Shown here one piece after another: positions 47,376 to 56,377 of a stretch of 64,000 nucleotides of DNA (position 1 is the stretch's first letter; each line of letters starts with the position of its first letter). Made by a program: the position numbers and the translations under genes. A model generated the notes under the pieces. It worked only from the letters and a program-made list of their open reading frames with translations. It was not told where the DNA came from and searched no databases. Origin of the DNA: CAJQLB01 sp905479065 (GTDB lineage Bacteria > Bacteroidota > Bacteroidia > Flavobacteriales > Flavobacteriaceae); NCBI GenBank assembly GCA_943846735.1, contig OX044364.1, positions 1,302,001 through 1,366,000 of the forward strand. Reading direction: 5' to 3'.

Positions 47376-49151
47376 CTACATTCTATGGGGGACGTTAATA
47401 CCTAATAAACCAAATGCATTTTTAATAGTATTGGCAACACTTTGTGCCAACTGTACTCTAAATACCTTCTCGTTTTGATTATCTGCTCCAAGTATGGAAA
47501 CGTTTTGATAAAAGGAATTAAACTCTTTAACCAAGTCATAAGTATAATTGGCTACCAAGGCAGGACTATGATTGTTGGCAGCTTGCTGTAATACCTCTGG
47601 AAACAATTCTAATTGCTTGATAAGTTCCTTTTCCTTATGGTGTAAACTTAGTGCAAACAAATTCGTACTCATGTCAAAATCTACTTTACGTAATATAGCC
47701 TGAATTCTGGCATACGTATACTGTATAAATGGCCCTGTATTTCCTTGAAAATCTACCGATTCTTTTGGATCGAATAGGATCCGTTTTTTAGGATCCACTT
47801 TTAATATAAAATACTTTAAAGCCCCTAAACCAATTGTTTTATAAATATCGGATTTCTCATTATCTGAATAACCTTCAAGCTTTCCTAGATCTTGTGAAAT
47901 CTCTTGAGCTGTTGAAGCCATTTCATTTATTAAGTCATCTGCATCAACAACAGTTCCTTCTCTACTCTTCATTTTTCCACTAGGTAAATCAACCATTCCA
48001 TAACTTAAATGAAATAAGTTTTTCGCCCAATCAAATCCGAGTTTTTTCAAAATTAAAAACAATACTTTGAAATGGTAATCTTGCTCATTACCAACGGTAT
48101 ACACCATCCCCCCAACATCTGGACAATCCTTGATACGTTGAATTGCTGTACCAATATCTTGTGTCATATACACTGCGGTACCATCAGAACGCAAAACAAT
48201 TTTTTCATCCAAACCATCATCAGTTAAATCACACCAAACTGAGTTGTCCTTCTTTTTAAAAAACACACCTGTTTTTAGACCTTCAGAAACAAACTCCTTT
48301 CCTAATAAATAGGTATTACTTTCGTAATAATAACTGTCAAAATCAACCCCAATGTTCTTATAAGTGATTTCAAACCCGTCATAAACCCAACCATTCATCA
48401 TTTTCCATAGTGATACTACTTCTTCATCACCAGCCTCCCATTTTATGAGCATTTCTTGTGCTTCTATTAATATTGGAGCCTGCTTTTTTGCATCATCCTC
48501 AGAAAGTCCTTGCTCAACTAAAGTTGCAATTTCTTTTTTATATTCTTTATCAAATTTTACGTAATAATTACCTACCAGCTTGTCTCCTTTTAAACCTGTA
48601 GATACTGGAGTTTCACCTTCGCCATAACGTTTCCAAGCCAACATACTTTTACAAATATGAATACCTCTATCGTTAATAATTTGTGTTTTATATACCTTTC
48701 TACCTGAAGCCTTTAATATTTCGGAAACACTGTAGCCCAACAACACATTTCTAACGTGACCTAAATGCAAAGGTTTATTAGTGTTAGGTGAAGAATACTC
48801 AACAATTACAGCTTTGTCGTCAACATCATGTACAAAACCATATTTAGTATCATCTTTAATTTTATTGAAAAAATTAAGATAAAATTCATCTTCAATTACA
48901 AGATTTAAAAACCCTTTTACAACATTGAATGCTTTGACCTCCTTTACATGTTCAACTAGATAATTCCCTAACTCCTCACCTAATTGAGCAGGATTCATTT
49001 TTACCACTCGCAACATGGGAAAGGTAACAACGGTAATATCTCCTTCAAACTCTTTGCGAGTTAACTGAAATTCTACAGTGCCAAGAGGCGATTGGTAAAG
49101 TGCAAAAAAAGCTTTTTTCACCTGTTGTGATAAGGTGCTTTGAATGATCAT
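47376..49151 (-). CDS. argS: Arginyl-tRNA synthetase
   Basis: This protein (591 residues from MIIQSTLSQ) is a class I synthetase. It has the HIGH motif as HLGH in SSPNTNKPLHLGHVRN, a KMSKS-like KMKSREGTVVDADD, and a C-terminal anticodon-binding DALR-type domain. It charges tRNA-Arg. I chose the methionine eight codons inside the longest frame, because the -7 box lies within that frame's upstream part. Confidence 0.95.
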   Translation of the reverse strand: MIIQSTLSQQVKKAFFALYQSPLGTVEFQLTRKEFEGDITVVTFPMLRVVKMNPAQLGEELGNYLVEHVKEVKAFNVVKGFLNLVIEDEFYLNFFNKIKDDTKYGFVHDVDDKAVIVEYSSPNTNKPLHLGHVRNVLLGYSVSEILKASGRKVYKTQIINDRGIHICKSMLAWKRYGEGETPVSTGLKGDKLVGNYYVKFDKEYKKEIATLVEQGLSEDDAKKQAPILIEAQEMLIKWEAGDEEVVSLWKMMNGWVYDGFEITYKNIGVDFDSYYYESNTYLLGKEFVSEGLKTGVFFKKKDNSVWCDLTDDGLDEKIVLRSDGTAVYMTQDIGTAIQRIKDCPDVGGMVYTVGNEQDYHFKVLFLILKKLGFDWAKNLFHLSYGMVDLPSGKMKSREGTVVDADDLINEMASTAQEISQDLGKLEGYSDNEKSDIYKTIGLGALKYFILKVDPKKRILFDPKESVDFQGNTGPFIQYTYARIQAILRKVDFDMSTNLFALSLHHKEKELIKQLELFPEVLQQAANNHSPALVANYTYDLVKEFNSFYQNVSILGADNQNEKVFRVQLAQSVANTIKNAFGLLGINVPHRM

Positions 49152-49172
49152 TTTTTTTCTAAATTTAAATAG

Positions 49173-49180
49173 CAAATATA
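49173..49180 (-). promoter_or_regulatory. -7 promoter element for argS
   Basis: The minus strand reads TATATTTG, a full TAnnTTTG, 21 bases upstream of the chosen argS ATG. The only TTG nearby is 12 bases above, so the -33 element is not clear. Its position argues for the internal start. Confidence 0.45.
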
Positions 49181-49330
49181 CCTTTTTTCTTCCAACTTTT
49201 ATTCTGGAAAATTATCAAAAAAAGTTTCTCCGATCAATGATTAAAGATTTGAAAATTATAATTAAAAGCAGCGGGTTTTTATGACTTTTATTGAGCCCTG
49301 ATAATAACTTTAGTTGGTGCCGTGTATTTC

Positions 49331-49445
49331 ATCGATAAACATGTATTTTTTCTATGTTTTTTACCATTCATCGATGTAGTATTATCTGTCCTAATTTCTG
49401 TGATCCTTTCATCTAATTTATTGGTATTAAATCGCAGAAATTAGG
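49331..49445 (+). other. Gene-free region with two inverted repeats before the TPR kinase
   Basis: Within the 440-base gap between argS and the kinase lie two stem candidates. One is ATCGATAAACAT (49331-49342) and ATGTTT (49354-49359) with another ATCGAT at 49370-49375. The other is CCTAATTTCTGTGAT (49390-49404) opposite ATCGCAGAAATTAGG (49431-49445), 15 pairs with one mismatch. A TACTTTTG box (49579-49586) precedes the kinase. I see no gene in this gap. Confidence 0.5.
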
Positions 49446-49616
49446 CTTTCCCTTTCCTTTTAGCAACTTTTGTTACTAAGATTCCTAATCATTATAAGAC
49501 CTGCTATTGTTTTAAATGATTCAAAATACCTTATCAGTATGTACTCTATTTTCCTTCCCCTCAAGGCAAGTATTGAAATACTTTTGTTTGTTGTACTTAA
49601 AATTAAGATCATGTAA

Positions 49617-51656
49617 ATGAAACAGTTAATTACATTAACTGCTATATTTTTGACAAGTTACTTCGGTTTCACTCAAACCAGAGAACTAGACAGTCTTACC
49701 ATTCAATTAACATTCGAAAAACGCGACTCTGTTAAAATAGAGACTTCCATCGAGCTTATTAAATTATTGTTCGACAATAAGGATTTTGAAAAAGCTTTGC
49801 TATACATCAATCGAAGTGAACAATTGTCATATGACCTTAACTACGATTTAGCATTAGCAGAATTAAAATATTTGAAAGCATTAATATATACCCAGAATAG
49901 TGATTATTACAATGCAATAGACAATTACAAACGTTCTCTATCATTATATGTCAGCTTGAAAGACACCTTGGGAATTGCCAAAGTAAATAATAGTTTAGGT
50001 GGCGTAGAAATAGCACGTGGAAATTACACCATTGGTTTACAATACGCACTTTACGCCATCGATATCTTTGAGCGAAAAAACCAATTAAATGAGTTAAGTC
50101 AAGCGTATAGAAATCTAGCTATTGCTTACAAGAAAACAAATCAAAATGATAAGGCTCTTGAATATAATAACAGAGCTCTTGAGGTATTCAAATTGACAAA
50201 TAACAACGAGGGTGTAAAGATTACACATTTGGATTTAGCTCAACTGTATGCTCTAAGAAACGAGCACAGAAAAGCTATTGAGTATTATAAAAAAGTTCTT
50301 ATTAATTTAACGTCTAATGATGATGATTTGATTCTAAAAGGGGACGTTTTACCATCAATAGCAGCACAATATTTAAAATTCAAAGAATATGATAAAGCTA
50401 CAAACTATTTGCTTGAAGGTATAAAATTAAATAGGGCACAAAAGAATAAAAAAGGTCTTTTAAAAACGCTGAATAACTTATCTAATTTAAACCTTCAACT
50501 TAAAAAAATACGACTAGCTCAATATCAACTCGATGAAGCTTTTATGCTGACAAAAGAGGTGAATAATGACACACTACTCCTAGATCATTACAGTTTGAGA
50601 ATTCAGCTTGATTCAACAAGGGGTAATTTTAAAAATGCGTTTATTTGGCAAGGGCGATATCATACCTTGAAAGGTAAATTAGAAAGCGTTATAAGTCAAA
50701 AAAGCGCTATAATCTCAGAAGACATTAAACCCATTAACTTAGTTCTCCCTGAAGTTGAATCCTACAACAACATGGATAGCGTCAGCAAACAAACCATTGA
50801 TAAATACAAATATCTGATTTATGGCCTTGGAGGAGTTTTATTGATCATATTTAGTATTTTACTTGGTATTTTTTCGAAACAAAAATCACTTGTAACTAAG
50901 AAAAAAGTAACAGACGAAACAAACAGACAAAATAATATTGAGAACAATAAGTTGCGTAATCAAGTTGAACACCTCGAAGAAATGAATCAAGTGAAAGATC
51001 GTTTATTTTCAATTGTTTCACATGATTTGAAAGATTCAATTACAGGAGTTAAGGCATTTCTTGACTTGTTAAGAGAAGACAGTATCACCCGTGAAGAATT
51101 TGATGAACTCATCCCAGAGTTAAGTGAGAATGCAGACAATGCTACAAATCTTTTATTAAACTTATTAAATTGGTCAAAATCACAAATGCAAAATTTAGAT
51201 CCAAAACCTGAACAGTTTAATATTCAGGATGTATTTTATGAAAAAATGAACTTGGTTGAAAAAAAGGTAAATCAAAAAAATATTATCTTATTAGACGAAT
51301 CTACTAAAGCTAACGTTTTTGCTGATCGAAGTATGATTGAAATCGTCATTCAAAATCTTTTAGCAAATGCCGTCAAATTCTCAGGAGTTGGTGATGTCAT
51401 AACAGTCTCTAACAGACAACGTAATGGAAAGACGCTAATTTGCATTGAAGACACAGGAGTTGGAATTTCCAAAGAGAATCAGAAAAAGCTCTTTTTAAAT
51501 GCCGGATTTACAACAAGAGGCACAAATCACGAAAAGGGCACAGGCCTAGGTTTATCTATTGCCAAACATCTTATTGAACAAAACAATGGAAAAATTTGGG
51601 TTGAAAGCGAACCTAACTTAGGAAGTAAATTTTTCATTGAACTTCCAAATGACTAA
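49617..51656 (+). CDS. TPR-domain sensor histidine kinase
   Basis: This 679-residue protein has a signal peptide (MKQLITLTAIFLTSYFGFTQ), periplasmic TPR repeats over about residues 50-360 (for example YNAIDNYKRSLSLY, KALEYNNRALEVF), one membrane helix (399-420), a coiled coil and a cytosolic kinase. The H-box is FSIVSHDLKDS (His469), the N-box LLANAVKF, and the ATP-lid motifs EDTGVGIS and GTGLGLSIAKHL. This is a typical Bacteroidota sensor. No response regulator is adjacent. The ligand is not known. Confidence 0.92.
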   Translation: MKQLITLTAIFLTSYFGFTQTRELDSLTIQLTFEKRDSVKIETSIELIKLLFDNKDFEKALLYINRSEQLSYDLNYDLALAELKYLKALIYTQNSDYYNAIDNYKRSLSLYVSLKDTLGIAKVNNSLGGVEIARGNYTIGLQYALYAIDIFERKNQLNELSQAYRNLAIAYKKTNQNDKALEYNNRALEVFKLTNNNEGVKITHLDLAQLYALRNEHRKAIEYYKKVLINLTSNDDDLILKGDVLPSIAAQYLKFKEYDKATNYLLEGIKLNRAQKNKKGLLKTLNNLSNLNLQLKKIRLAQYQLDEAFMLTKEVNNDTLLLDHYSLRIQLDSTRGNFKNAFIWQGRYHTLKGKLESVISQKSAIISEDIKPINLVLPEVESYNNMDSVSKQTIDKYKYLIYGLGGVLLIIFSILLGIFSKQKSLVTKKKVTDETNRQNNIENNKLRNQVEHLEEMNQVKDRLFSIVSHDLKDSITGVKAFLDLLREDSITREEFDELIPELSENADNATNLLLNLLNWSKSQMQNLDPKPEQFNIQDVFYEKMNLVEKKVNQKNIILLDESTKANVFADRSMIEIVIQNLLANAVKFSGVGDVITVSNRQRNGKTLICIEDTGVGISKENQKKLFLNAGFTTRGTNHEKGTGLGLSIAKHLIEQNNGKIWVESEPNLGSKFFIELPND

Positions 51657-51779
51657 TAAAATTCTCCGATAGATTAAATCATCTCATCAAATTTCATTAA
51701 AACCACTGCTTTTTTATATCAATAATTTGAATAGATTGAATCAACGTTCGCCTGGAGGAAAGCCTAAATTTCAGCACCT

Positions 51780-52718
51780 TTAGAAAGCTTTTGGCAAAAA
51801 CACTTCAGCCATCATGCATCGAGCGCTACCACCACCACATGTCTCTATGGTCGTAAGTGGGATTGATACAATTTTTGTATGATTCTCCAAAGTGGACAAC
51901 TGTAATGGATTTAAAGATTTATGAGCAGATTCGCTCATGATGAGATACGACTCCTCTTCCCCCCCTTTAACCTCAAGCATGTTACCAGCAAAATTATTTA
52001 CTTGCTTTTCAGAAATATCGATAATTTCTTTGCCATCAGCTTTTAGACTTTTAATGACTTGCTTCCTCTCTTTATTATCATCAATACTTGACAAACAAAT
52101 CACTGCAAATCTCTCTCCCAAACACATCATAACATTCGTATGATAGATCGCTGTACGTTTTCCATTAACGGTTTGATTTGCAACAAATATAATTGGAGAA
52201 TATTCAAAATCTTCACAAAATTCAATTAAAAGCTCTTCATCAGCACGCTCAGATAATGCACAGTATGCTTTCCTGTTAACACGATCTAACAACAAACTTC
52301 CTGTTCCCTCTAAAAATAAGTGCTCTTTTTCTGCACTGGTATAATCATGGATATGATTAATCATAAATCCTTCACTTTCAAGATAATCCAATACGTCGTC
52401 TCTTCTTTCCAATCGTCTATTTGTCGCAAACATTGGAAATAGTCCAATTGTACCGTTTTGATGAAATGAGATCCAATTATTTGGAAAATGCGAATCAGGA
52501 GTATCGAGACCATCTTCAGGATCATACACCAAGACATTCACACCGATATTAGATAATTTTAAAACAAAATCATCAAATTCCTGAAGCGCTTGAGATTTTA
52601 ATATTTCTGGTGAAATATCGGTAACTTTTTTTTGGTAATGGTTATTTACTGCAGTTTGCTCATTGGACCTAAAACTGGTAGGTCGAACCATTAATATAGA
52701 ATTTGTAGTTTGTTGCAT
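51780..52718 (-). CDS. ctlX: CtlX-like arginine-deiminase-superfamily hydrolase (citrulline utilisation type)
   Basis: This 312-residue protein belongs to the guanidino-group-modifying superfamily. Seen motifs are SILMVRPTSFRSNEQT, FPNNWISFH, LEGTGSLLLDRVNRKAYCALSERAD (partly quoted), and a C-terminal GGGSARCMMAEVF whose Cys301 is the likely nucleophile, with His in AIYHTNVMM. The N-terminal phrase and length match CtlX, as I recall the family. A citrulline or arginine-like substrate is likely. A canonical promoter lies upstream. Confidence 0.8.
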   Translation of the reverse strand: MQQTTNSILMVRPTSFRSNEQTAVNNHYQKKVTDISPEILKSQALQEFDDFVLKLSNIGVNVLVYDPEDGLDTPDSHFPNNWISFHQNGTIGLFPMFATNRRLERRDDVLDYLESEGFMINHIHDYTSAEKEHLFLEGTGSLLLDRVNRKAYCALSERADEELLIEFCEDFEYSPIIFVANQTVNGKRTAIYHTNVMMCLGERFAVICLSSIDDNKERKQVIKSLKADGKEIIDISEKQVNNFAGNMLEVKGGEEESYLIMSESAHKSLNPLQLSTLENHTKIVSIPLTTIETCGGGSARCMMAEVFLPKAF

Positions 52719-52735
52719 TGGATAAAATTATGAAA

Positions 52736-52765
52736 CAAAATTAATCAATTTATTATCCCTAGCAA
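52736..52765 (-). promoter_or_regulatory. Promoter for ctlX: TTG-N19-TAATTTTG
   Basis: On the minus strand TTG (52765-52763), 19 bases and TAATTTTG (52743-52736) match the Bacteroidota pattern; the -7 box is 18 bases before the ctlX ATG. Confidence 0.65.
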
Positions 52766-52823
52766 TTATAATTTCATGGGTTAAAACGTTTTAGAATATC
52801 GGAATTAAAGTTATTCATCTTTT

Positions 52824-53507
52824 TTATTTAGTTAGACACACCCCTTTTTTAAGTATCAATAACCCCATGGTGACTAACCATAAAACTTTAACATGAAATA
52901 ATGGTTTATATATTTCGAAGTTATCAGGAATCACTAATATGATACCAACTGCCAAAACTCCTAAGATAATTGTAAACCATGCTAACCAATTGTCTAGGAT
53001 TTTCCACTTAACGAAACTTGCACCTAGTAAAGCCAAACCAACACCAGAAAAAATACGTCCAAAACGTATGAAACACGTAACATATTGATTTGTAAATAAT
53101 AAATTATTCATAAAAGTGTCAACTTCTTCAGAAGTTTTGCCTGCAATTTGGCCAACACCCCAAGCACCATGATTGTAATAATAAGCAGAAGCAATTGCCA
53201 AAGAAAACGTCCCAATTATGACCAATCCAGCTCCGGGTAAAATAAGAATACGATATGGTTCTCTGGCAGTGAGAGAAACAAAAGCAAACATCGCAATCCC
53301 CATTGTGACCCAGCCAAAAATATGTATTCTATACATCCAAATCCAGTACCAAACGTTTTCACCAATCGCATCAAAATCAGTAACCACAATGTATTCACCG
53401 ATATGATGTGACGATAACATATATCCAAACCAAAGTAATATGGCAGCAATTAAAAAAGTCCATCCAGTAAACTGACGTTCAAAATTTGTATTTGTATTTG
53501 TTGACAT
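52824..53507 (-). CDS. Six-helix membrane protein with conserved-looking histidines, unknown function
   Basis: This 227-residue protein has about six hydrophobic helices and short loops. Histidines occur near helix ends (SSHHIGEY, YRIHIFGW, YNHGAWGVG and FHVKVLW), which could coordinate haem or metal, but I do not recognise a named family. It diverges from a sulfite-dehydrogenase-like gene with 133 bases between, which hold a 38-bp palindrome. No canonical TAnnTTTG box precedes it. A role as an electron-transfer partner is an inference from position only. Confidence 0.75.
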   Translation of the reverse strand: MSTNTNTNFERQFTGWTFLIAAILLWFGYMLSSHHIGEYIVVTDFDAIGENVWYWIWMYRIHIFGWVTMGIAMFAFVSLTAREPYRILILPGAGLVIIGTFSLAIASAYYYNHGAWGVGQIAGKTSEEVDTFMNNLLFTNQYVTCFIRFGRIFSGVGLALLGASFVKWKILDNWLAWFTIILGVLAVGIILVIPDNFEIYKPLFHVKVLWLVTMGLLILKKGVCLTK

Positions 53508-53545
53508 AGTTTATTTTATCGTTTTTCGCAATGTATATTTATTAT

Positions 53546-53583
53546 AAATGTTTTATTGTAACTTTAGTTACAGTAAAACATTT
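53546..53583. promoter_or_regulatory. 38-bp near-perfect palindrome, likely operator for divergent genes
   Basis: Arm AAATGTTTTATTGTAACT (53546-53563) and arm AGTTACAGTAAAACATTT (53566-53583) are reverse complements except for one position, with a 2-base centre TT. The base pair just outside (T at 53545, A at 53584) also matches. It sits 39 bases from the membrane-protein ATG and 58 bases from the molybdoenzyme start. The length suggests a binding site for a dimeric regulator. Confidence 0.75.
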
Positions 53584-53640
53584 AAAGAAGCGATAACTTG
53601 AGCTCACCTAATTTCTCAATAAAGATCAAAATAACGTGAT

Positions 53641-54861
53641 TTGAAAAGAAGAATATTTTTAAAAAACACAACCTTAAGTGCCTTAGCTAGTCTGATTGGT
53701 TCCAAAGTTATTTTTGGAGCACATATGCCTAAAGATTATATCCCTCTTGCTGTTGATCAATCAGACCCATTTAAATTATTTAACAAAGATAAAGGCATGG
53801 TCATTTTAAATGATAGGCCATGGAATATTGAATCACAAGCGCATTTACTTGATCCTAAAATAACTCCAAACTCCGCCATGTTCGTTCGAAATAATGGCTT
53901 TGTTCCTGAAAACATCACTGCTCATAATTGGACGCTTCGAGTGGATGGTGAATCAGCTTTAAATTTCAAAAAATACACAGTCAATGAACTAAAATCAAAG
54001 TTCAAAATATACACCTATCAATTGACATTAGAGTGCGGTGGTAATGGTCGTGCTGAATTTGATCCAACAGCCAAAGGCAACCAATGGACTATCGGTGCGG
54101 TTCATTGCGCGTCTTGGACAGGTGTTCGTCTTAAAGATGTTCTAAATGATGTAGGACTCAAGAATGATGCTGTCTATGTTGGTTATCATGGGATTGACAA
54201 ACATATCAGCTTGGATCCGGACAAAGAACCTATTTCAAGAGGGTTTCCCATATCTAAAGCTTTACAAAAAGAAACTCTCATTGCTTTTAATATGAATGGT
54301 AAGCCAATACCCCTTATCCATGGTTTCCCATTAAGATTGGTTGCAGGCGGATGGCCTGCGTCGGCCTCAGGCAAATGGATTAATAGACTTAGTGTTCGTA
54401 ATAAAATTCATGATGGTGCAAAAATGAAAGGAACAGCCTACAGAGTTCCTTGTAAACCCGTTGCACCTGGCGAAAAAGTCTCAGACGAAGACATGTGCAT
54501 TATTGAGTCAATGCCTGTGAAATCTATAATTACGTACCCTAAAACAGGTGCAGTTATTAAAAAGGGACAATTACTTAATTTAAGAGGCCATGCATGGGCT
54601 GGTGAATTGGAGGTCTCAAAAGTTACCTTTTCAATAGATTTTGGAGCTACTTGGAAATCATGTCAATTAGAAACTGCTATTAATCGTTTAGCATGGCAAC
54701 ATTTTTCAACGACCATAAAGTTTCCAGGGATAGGGTATTATGAAATTTGGGTTAAAGCATTTGACAATGAAAATAATTCACAACCTATGATTGTACCGGG
54801 TTGGAACCCTAAAGGTTATTTGAATAATGCCTGTCATCGAATCGCAGTAAAAGTAAAGTAA
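53641..54861 (+). CDS. Sulfite-dehydrogenase-like molybdenum enzyme, Tat-exported
   Basis: This 406-residue protein begins at TTG and has a Tat signal (KRRIFLKNTTLSALASLIG). The molybdopterin domain has the Mo-ligand Cys in LECGGNGR (Cys132), the family phrase GAVHCASWTGVRLKDVL and HGFPLRLVAGGWPASASGKW. The C-terminal ~130 residues fit the Ig-like dimerisation domain of the sulfite oxidase family (VTFSIDFGATWKS, HRIAVKVK). It likely oxidises sulfite in the periplasm. The next gene encodes a haem protein, as in SorAB. Confidence 0.88.
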   Translation: MKRRIFLKNTTLSALASLIGSKVIFGAHMPKDYIPLAVDQSDPFKLFNKDKGMVILNDRPWNIESQAHLLDPKITPNSAMFVRNNGFVPENITAHNWTLRVDGESALNFKKYTVNELKSKFKIYTYQLTLECGGNGRAEFDPTAKGNQWTIGAVHCASWTGVRLKDVLNDVGLKNDAVYVGYHGIDKHISLDPDKEPISRGFPISKALQKETLIAFNMNGKPIPLIHGFPLRLVAGGWPASASGKWINRLSVRNKIHDGAKMKGTAYRVPCKPVAPGEKVSDEDMCIIESMPVKSIITYPKTGAVIKKGQLLNLRGHAWAGELEVSKVTFSIDFGATWKSCQLETAINRLAWQHFSTTIKFPGIGYYEIWVKAFDNENNSQPMIVPGWNPKGYLNNACHRIAVKVK

Positions 54862-55329
54862 TTGGACAATAAGAACACATACCTAAGAGAGGTCAAGAAA
54901 ATATATCACATACTTATGTTACTTTTTACACTTTTTATTGTTACCAGCAGTTGCCTATTCTATTATATTTTTAATCCTTTAGTTTTTAGAAATAATCATG
55001 AATATACCAACATCCCTGCTTTAGTCAATGATGATAACCTAATTAAGAATGGCATCCATGTCAAAACTGGATTTATTGATGGAGAAGGACTCATGACGGT
55101 TGTCAATAACTGTACAAACTGTCATTCTTCAAAAATAGTACTTCAAAACAGAATGAATGTGGAAGCTTGGAATTCTACAATTAAATGGATGCAAAAAACA
55201 CAAAATTTGTGGGATTTAGGCGATGATCAAAAAATTATAGTTGACTATTTAGTTTCAAATTATCCTCCAAAATCAAAAGGAAGACGCATACTATTAACAA
55301 AAGTTAAATGGTATGAATTACCAGAATAG
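54862..55329 (+). CDS. Membrane-anchored monohaem cytochrome c, likely SorB-like partner
   Basis: This 155-residue protein begins at a TTG placed directly after the molybdoenzyme stop. It has one membrane anchor (ILMLLFTLFIVTSSCLFYYIF) and a single haem c site CTNCH (Cys84, Cys87, His88), with a later Met in WMQKTQNLW as a possible sixth ligand. The layout fits the c-type cytochrome that takes electrons from a periplasmic sulfite dehydrogenase. It resembles SorB in role, but is anchored, which is inferred here. Confidence 0.85.
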   Translation: MDNKNTYLREVKKIYHILMLLFTLFIVTSSCLFYYIFNPLVFRNNHEYTNIPALVNDDNLIKNGIHVKTGFIDGEGLMTVVNNCTNCHSSKIVLQNRMNVEAWNSTIKWMQKTQNLWDLGDDQKIIVDYLVSNYPPKSKGRRILLTKVKWYELPE

Positions 55330-55427
55330 TATGATATTAATTTACTAATTTTACCTTTTTAAAGCGATTAGGAGCATAATTAGAGGTTCATAAATCTGAC
55401 AGAATAATTGGAAATTTAAAAAATAAC

Positions 55428-56297
55428 ATGGAAACATATTTTAATATTTTTATAAAATCTTTTCAAGGCACCTTGGATTGGACTTGGAAATCTATCGTAT
55501 TTGAGGTCCCGTGGTACACAAATTACTTTTGGGGACTCATTGCCATATCACTAGGTGTTTGGTTGTTGGAAATAGCATTGCCTTGGAGAAAAAAACAATC
55601 TAATATTAGACGTGATTTTTGGTTAGATGCGTTTTACATGTTTTTTAATTTTTTTATTTTTTCTATCATAATTAGTGGCGTCTATGACATATTAAGCAAA
55701 CTATTTGCTGACTTTAATATCACTGCTAAAAGTCTCGCATTATTTGACGTATCACTTTGGCCTGTTTGGGCACAACTTTTAACATTTTTCATAATTTTAG
55801 ACTTTGTCCAATGGTTTACCCATGTTTTATTGCATCGGTATTCGTTTTTATGGCAATTTCATAAAGTACATCACAGTGTCAAAGAAATGGGTTTTGCTGC
55901 CCATTTGAGATACCATTGGATGGAAAACATATTATATAAACCTCTCAAAACTTTTGGCGTTATGATTCTTGGAGGTTTCGAACCGGAACAAGCTTACATC
56001 GTACATTTTATAACAATTGCCATCGGTCATTTTAATCATGCCAATGTAAAGATAACTTGGGGTTTATTTAAATATATATTTAATAATCCCGTCATGCACT
56101 TATATCACCATGCTTTCACCTTACCTCAAGGGAAACAAGGTGTGAATTATGGTATAAGTTTGAGTCTATGGGACTATATTTTTAAAACAAATTACATTCC
56201 CGAGGATAGTGGGACTATCGAAATTGGTTTTGAAGGCGATGTTGACTTTCCAAAAGATTTCATAGGTCAAAACACTTACGGGTTCAAAAAAGAATAG
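55428..56297 (+). CDS. Sterol desaturase / fatty acid hydroxylase family protein
   Basis: This 289-residue membrane protein has several helices and the di-iron histidine boxes HVLLHRYSFLWQFHKVHHS (HxxxH plus HxxHH), HFNHAN and HLYHHAF. The family hydroxylates or desaturates lipids, sphingoid bases or carotenoids. It follows the cytochrome gene after 98 bases. The cytochrome could supply electrons, but this is only inference from position. Confidence 0.87.
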   Translation: METYFNIFIKSFQGTLDWTWKSIVFEVPWYTNYFWGLIAISLGVWLLEIALPWRKKQSNIRRDFWLDAFYMFFNFFIFSIIISGVYDILSKLFADFNITAKSLALFDVSLWPVWAQLLTFFIILDFVQWFTHVLLHRYSFLWQFHKVHHSVKEMGFAAHLRYHWMENILYKPLKTFGVMILGGFEPEQAYIVHFITIAIGHFNHANVKITWGLFKYIFNNPVMHLYHHAFTLPQGKQGVNYGISLSLWDYIFKTNYIPEDSGTIEIGFEGDVDFPKDFIGQNTYGFKKE

Positions 56298-56377
56298 CCT
56301 AGACGTAATTACAAGTAGTTAAAACATTCTTACTTGAAAAAAAATTAGCGTAGATAACATTAATGAAATAAACCTTA

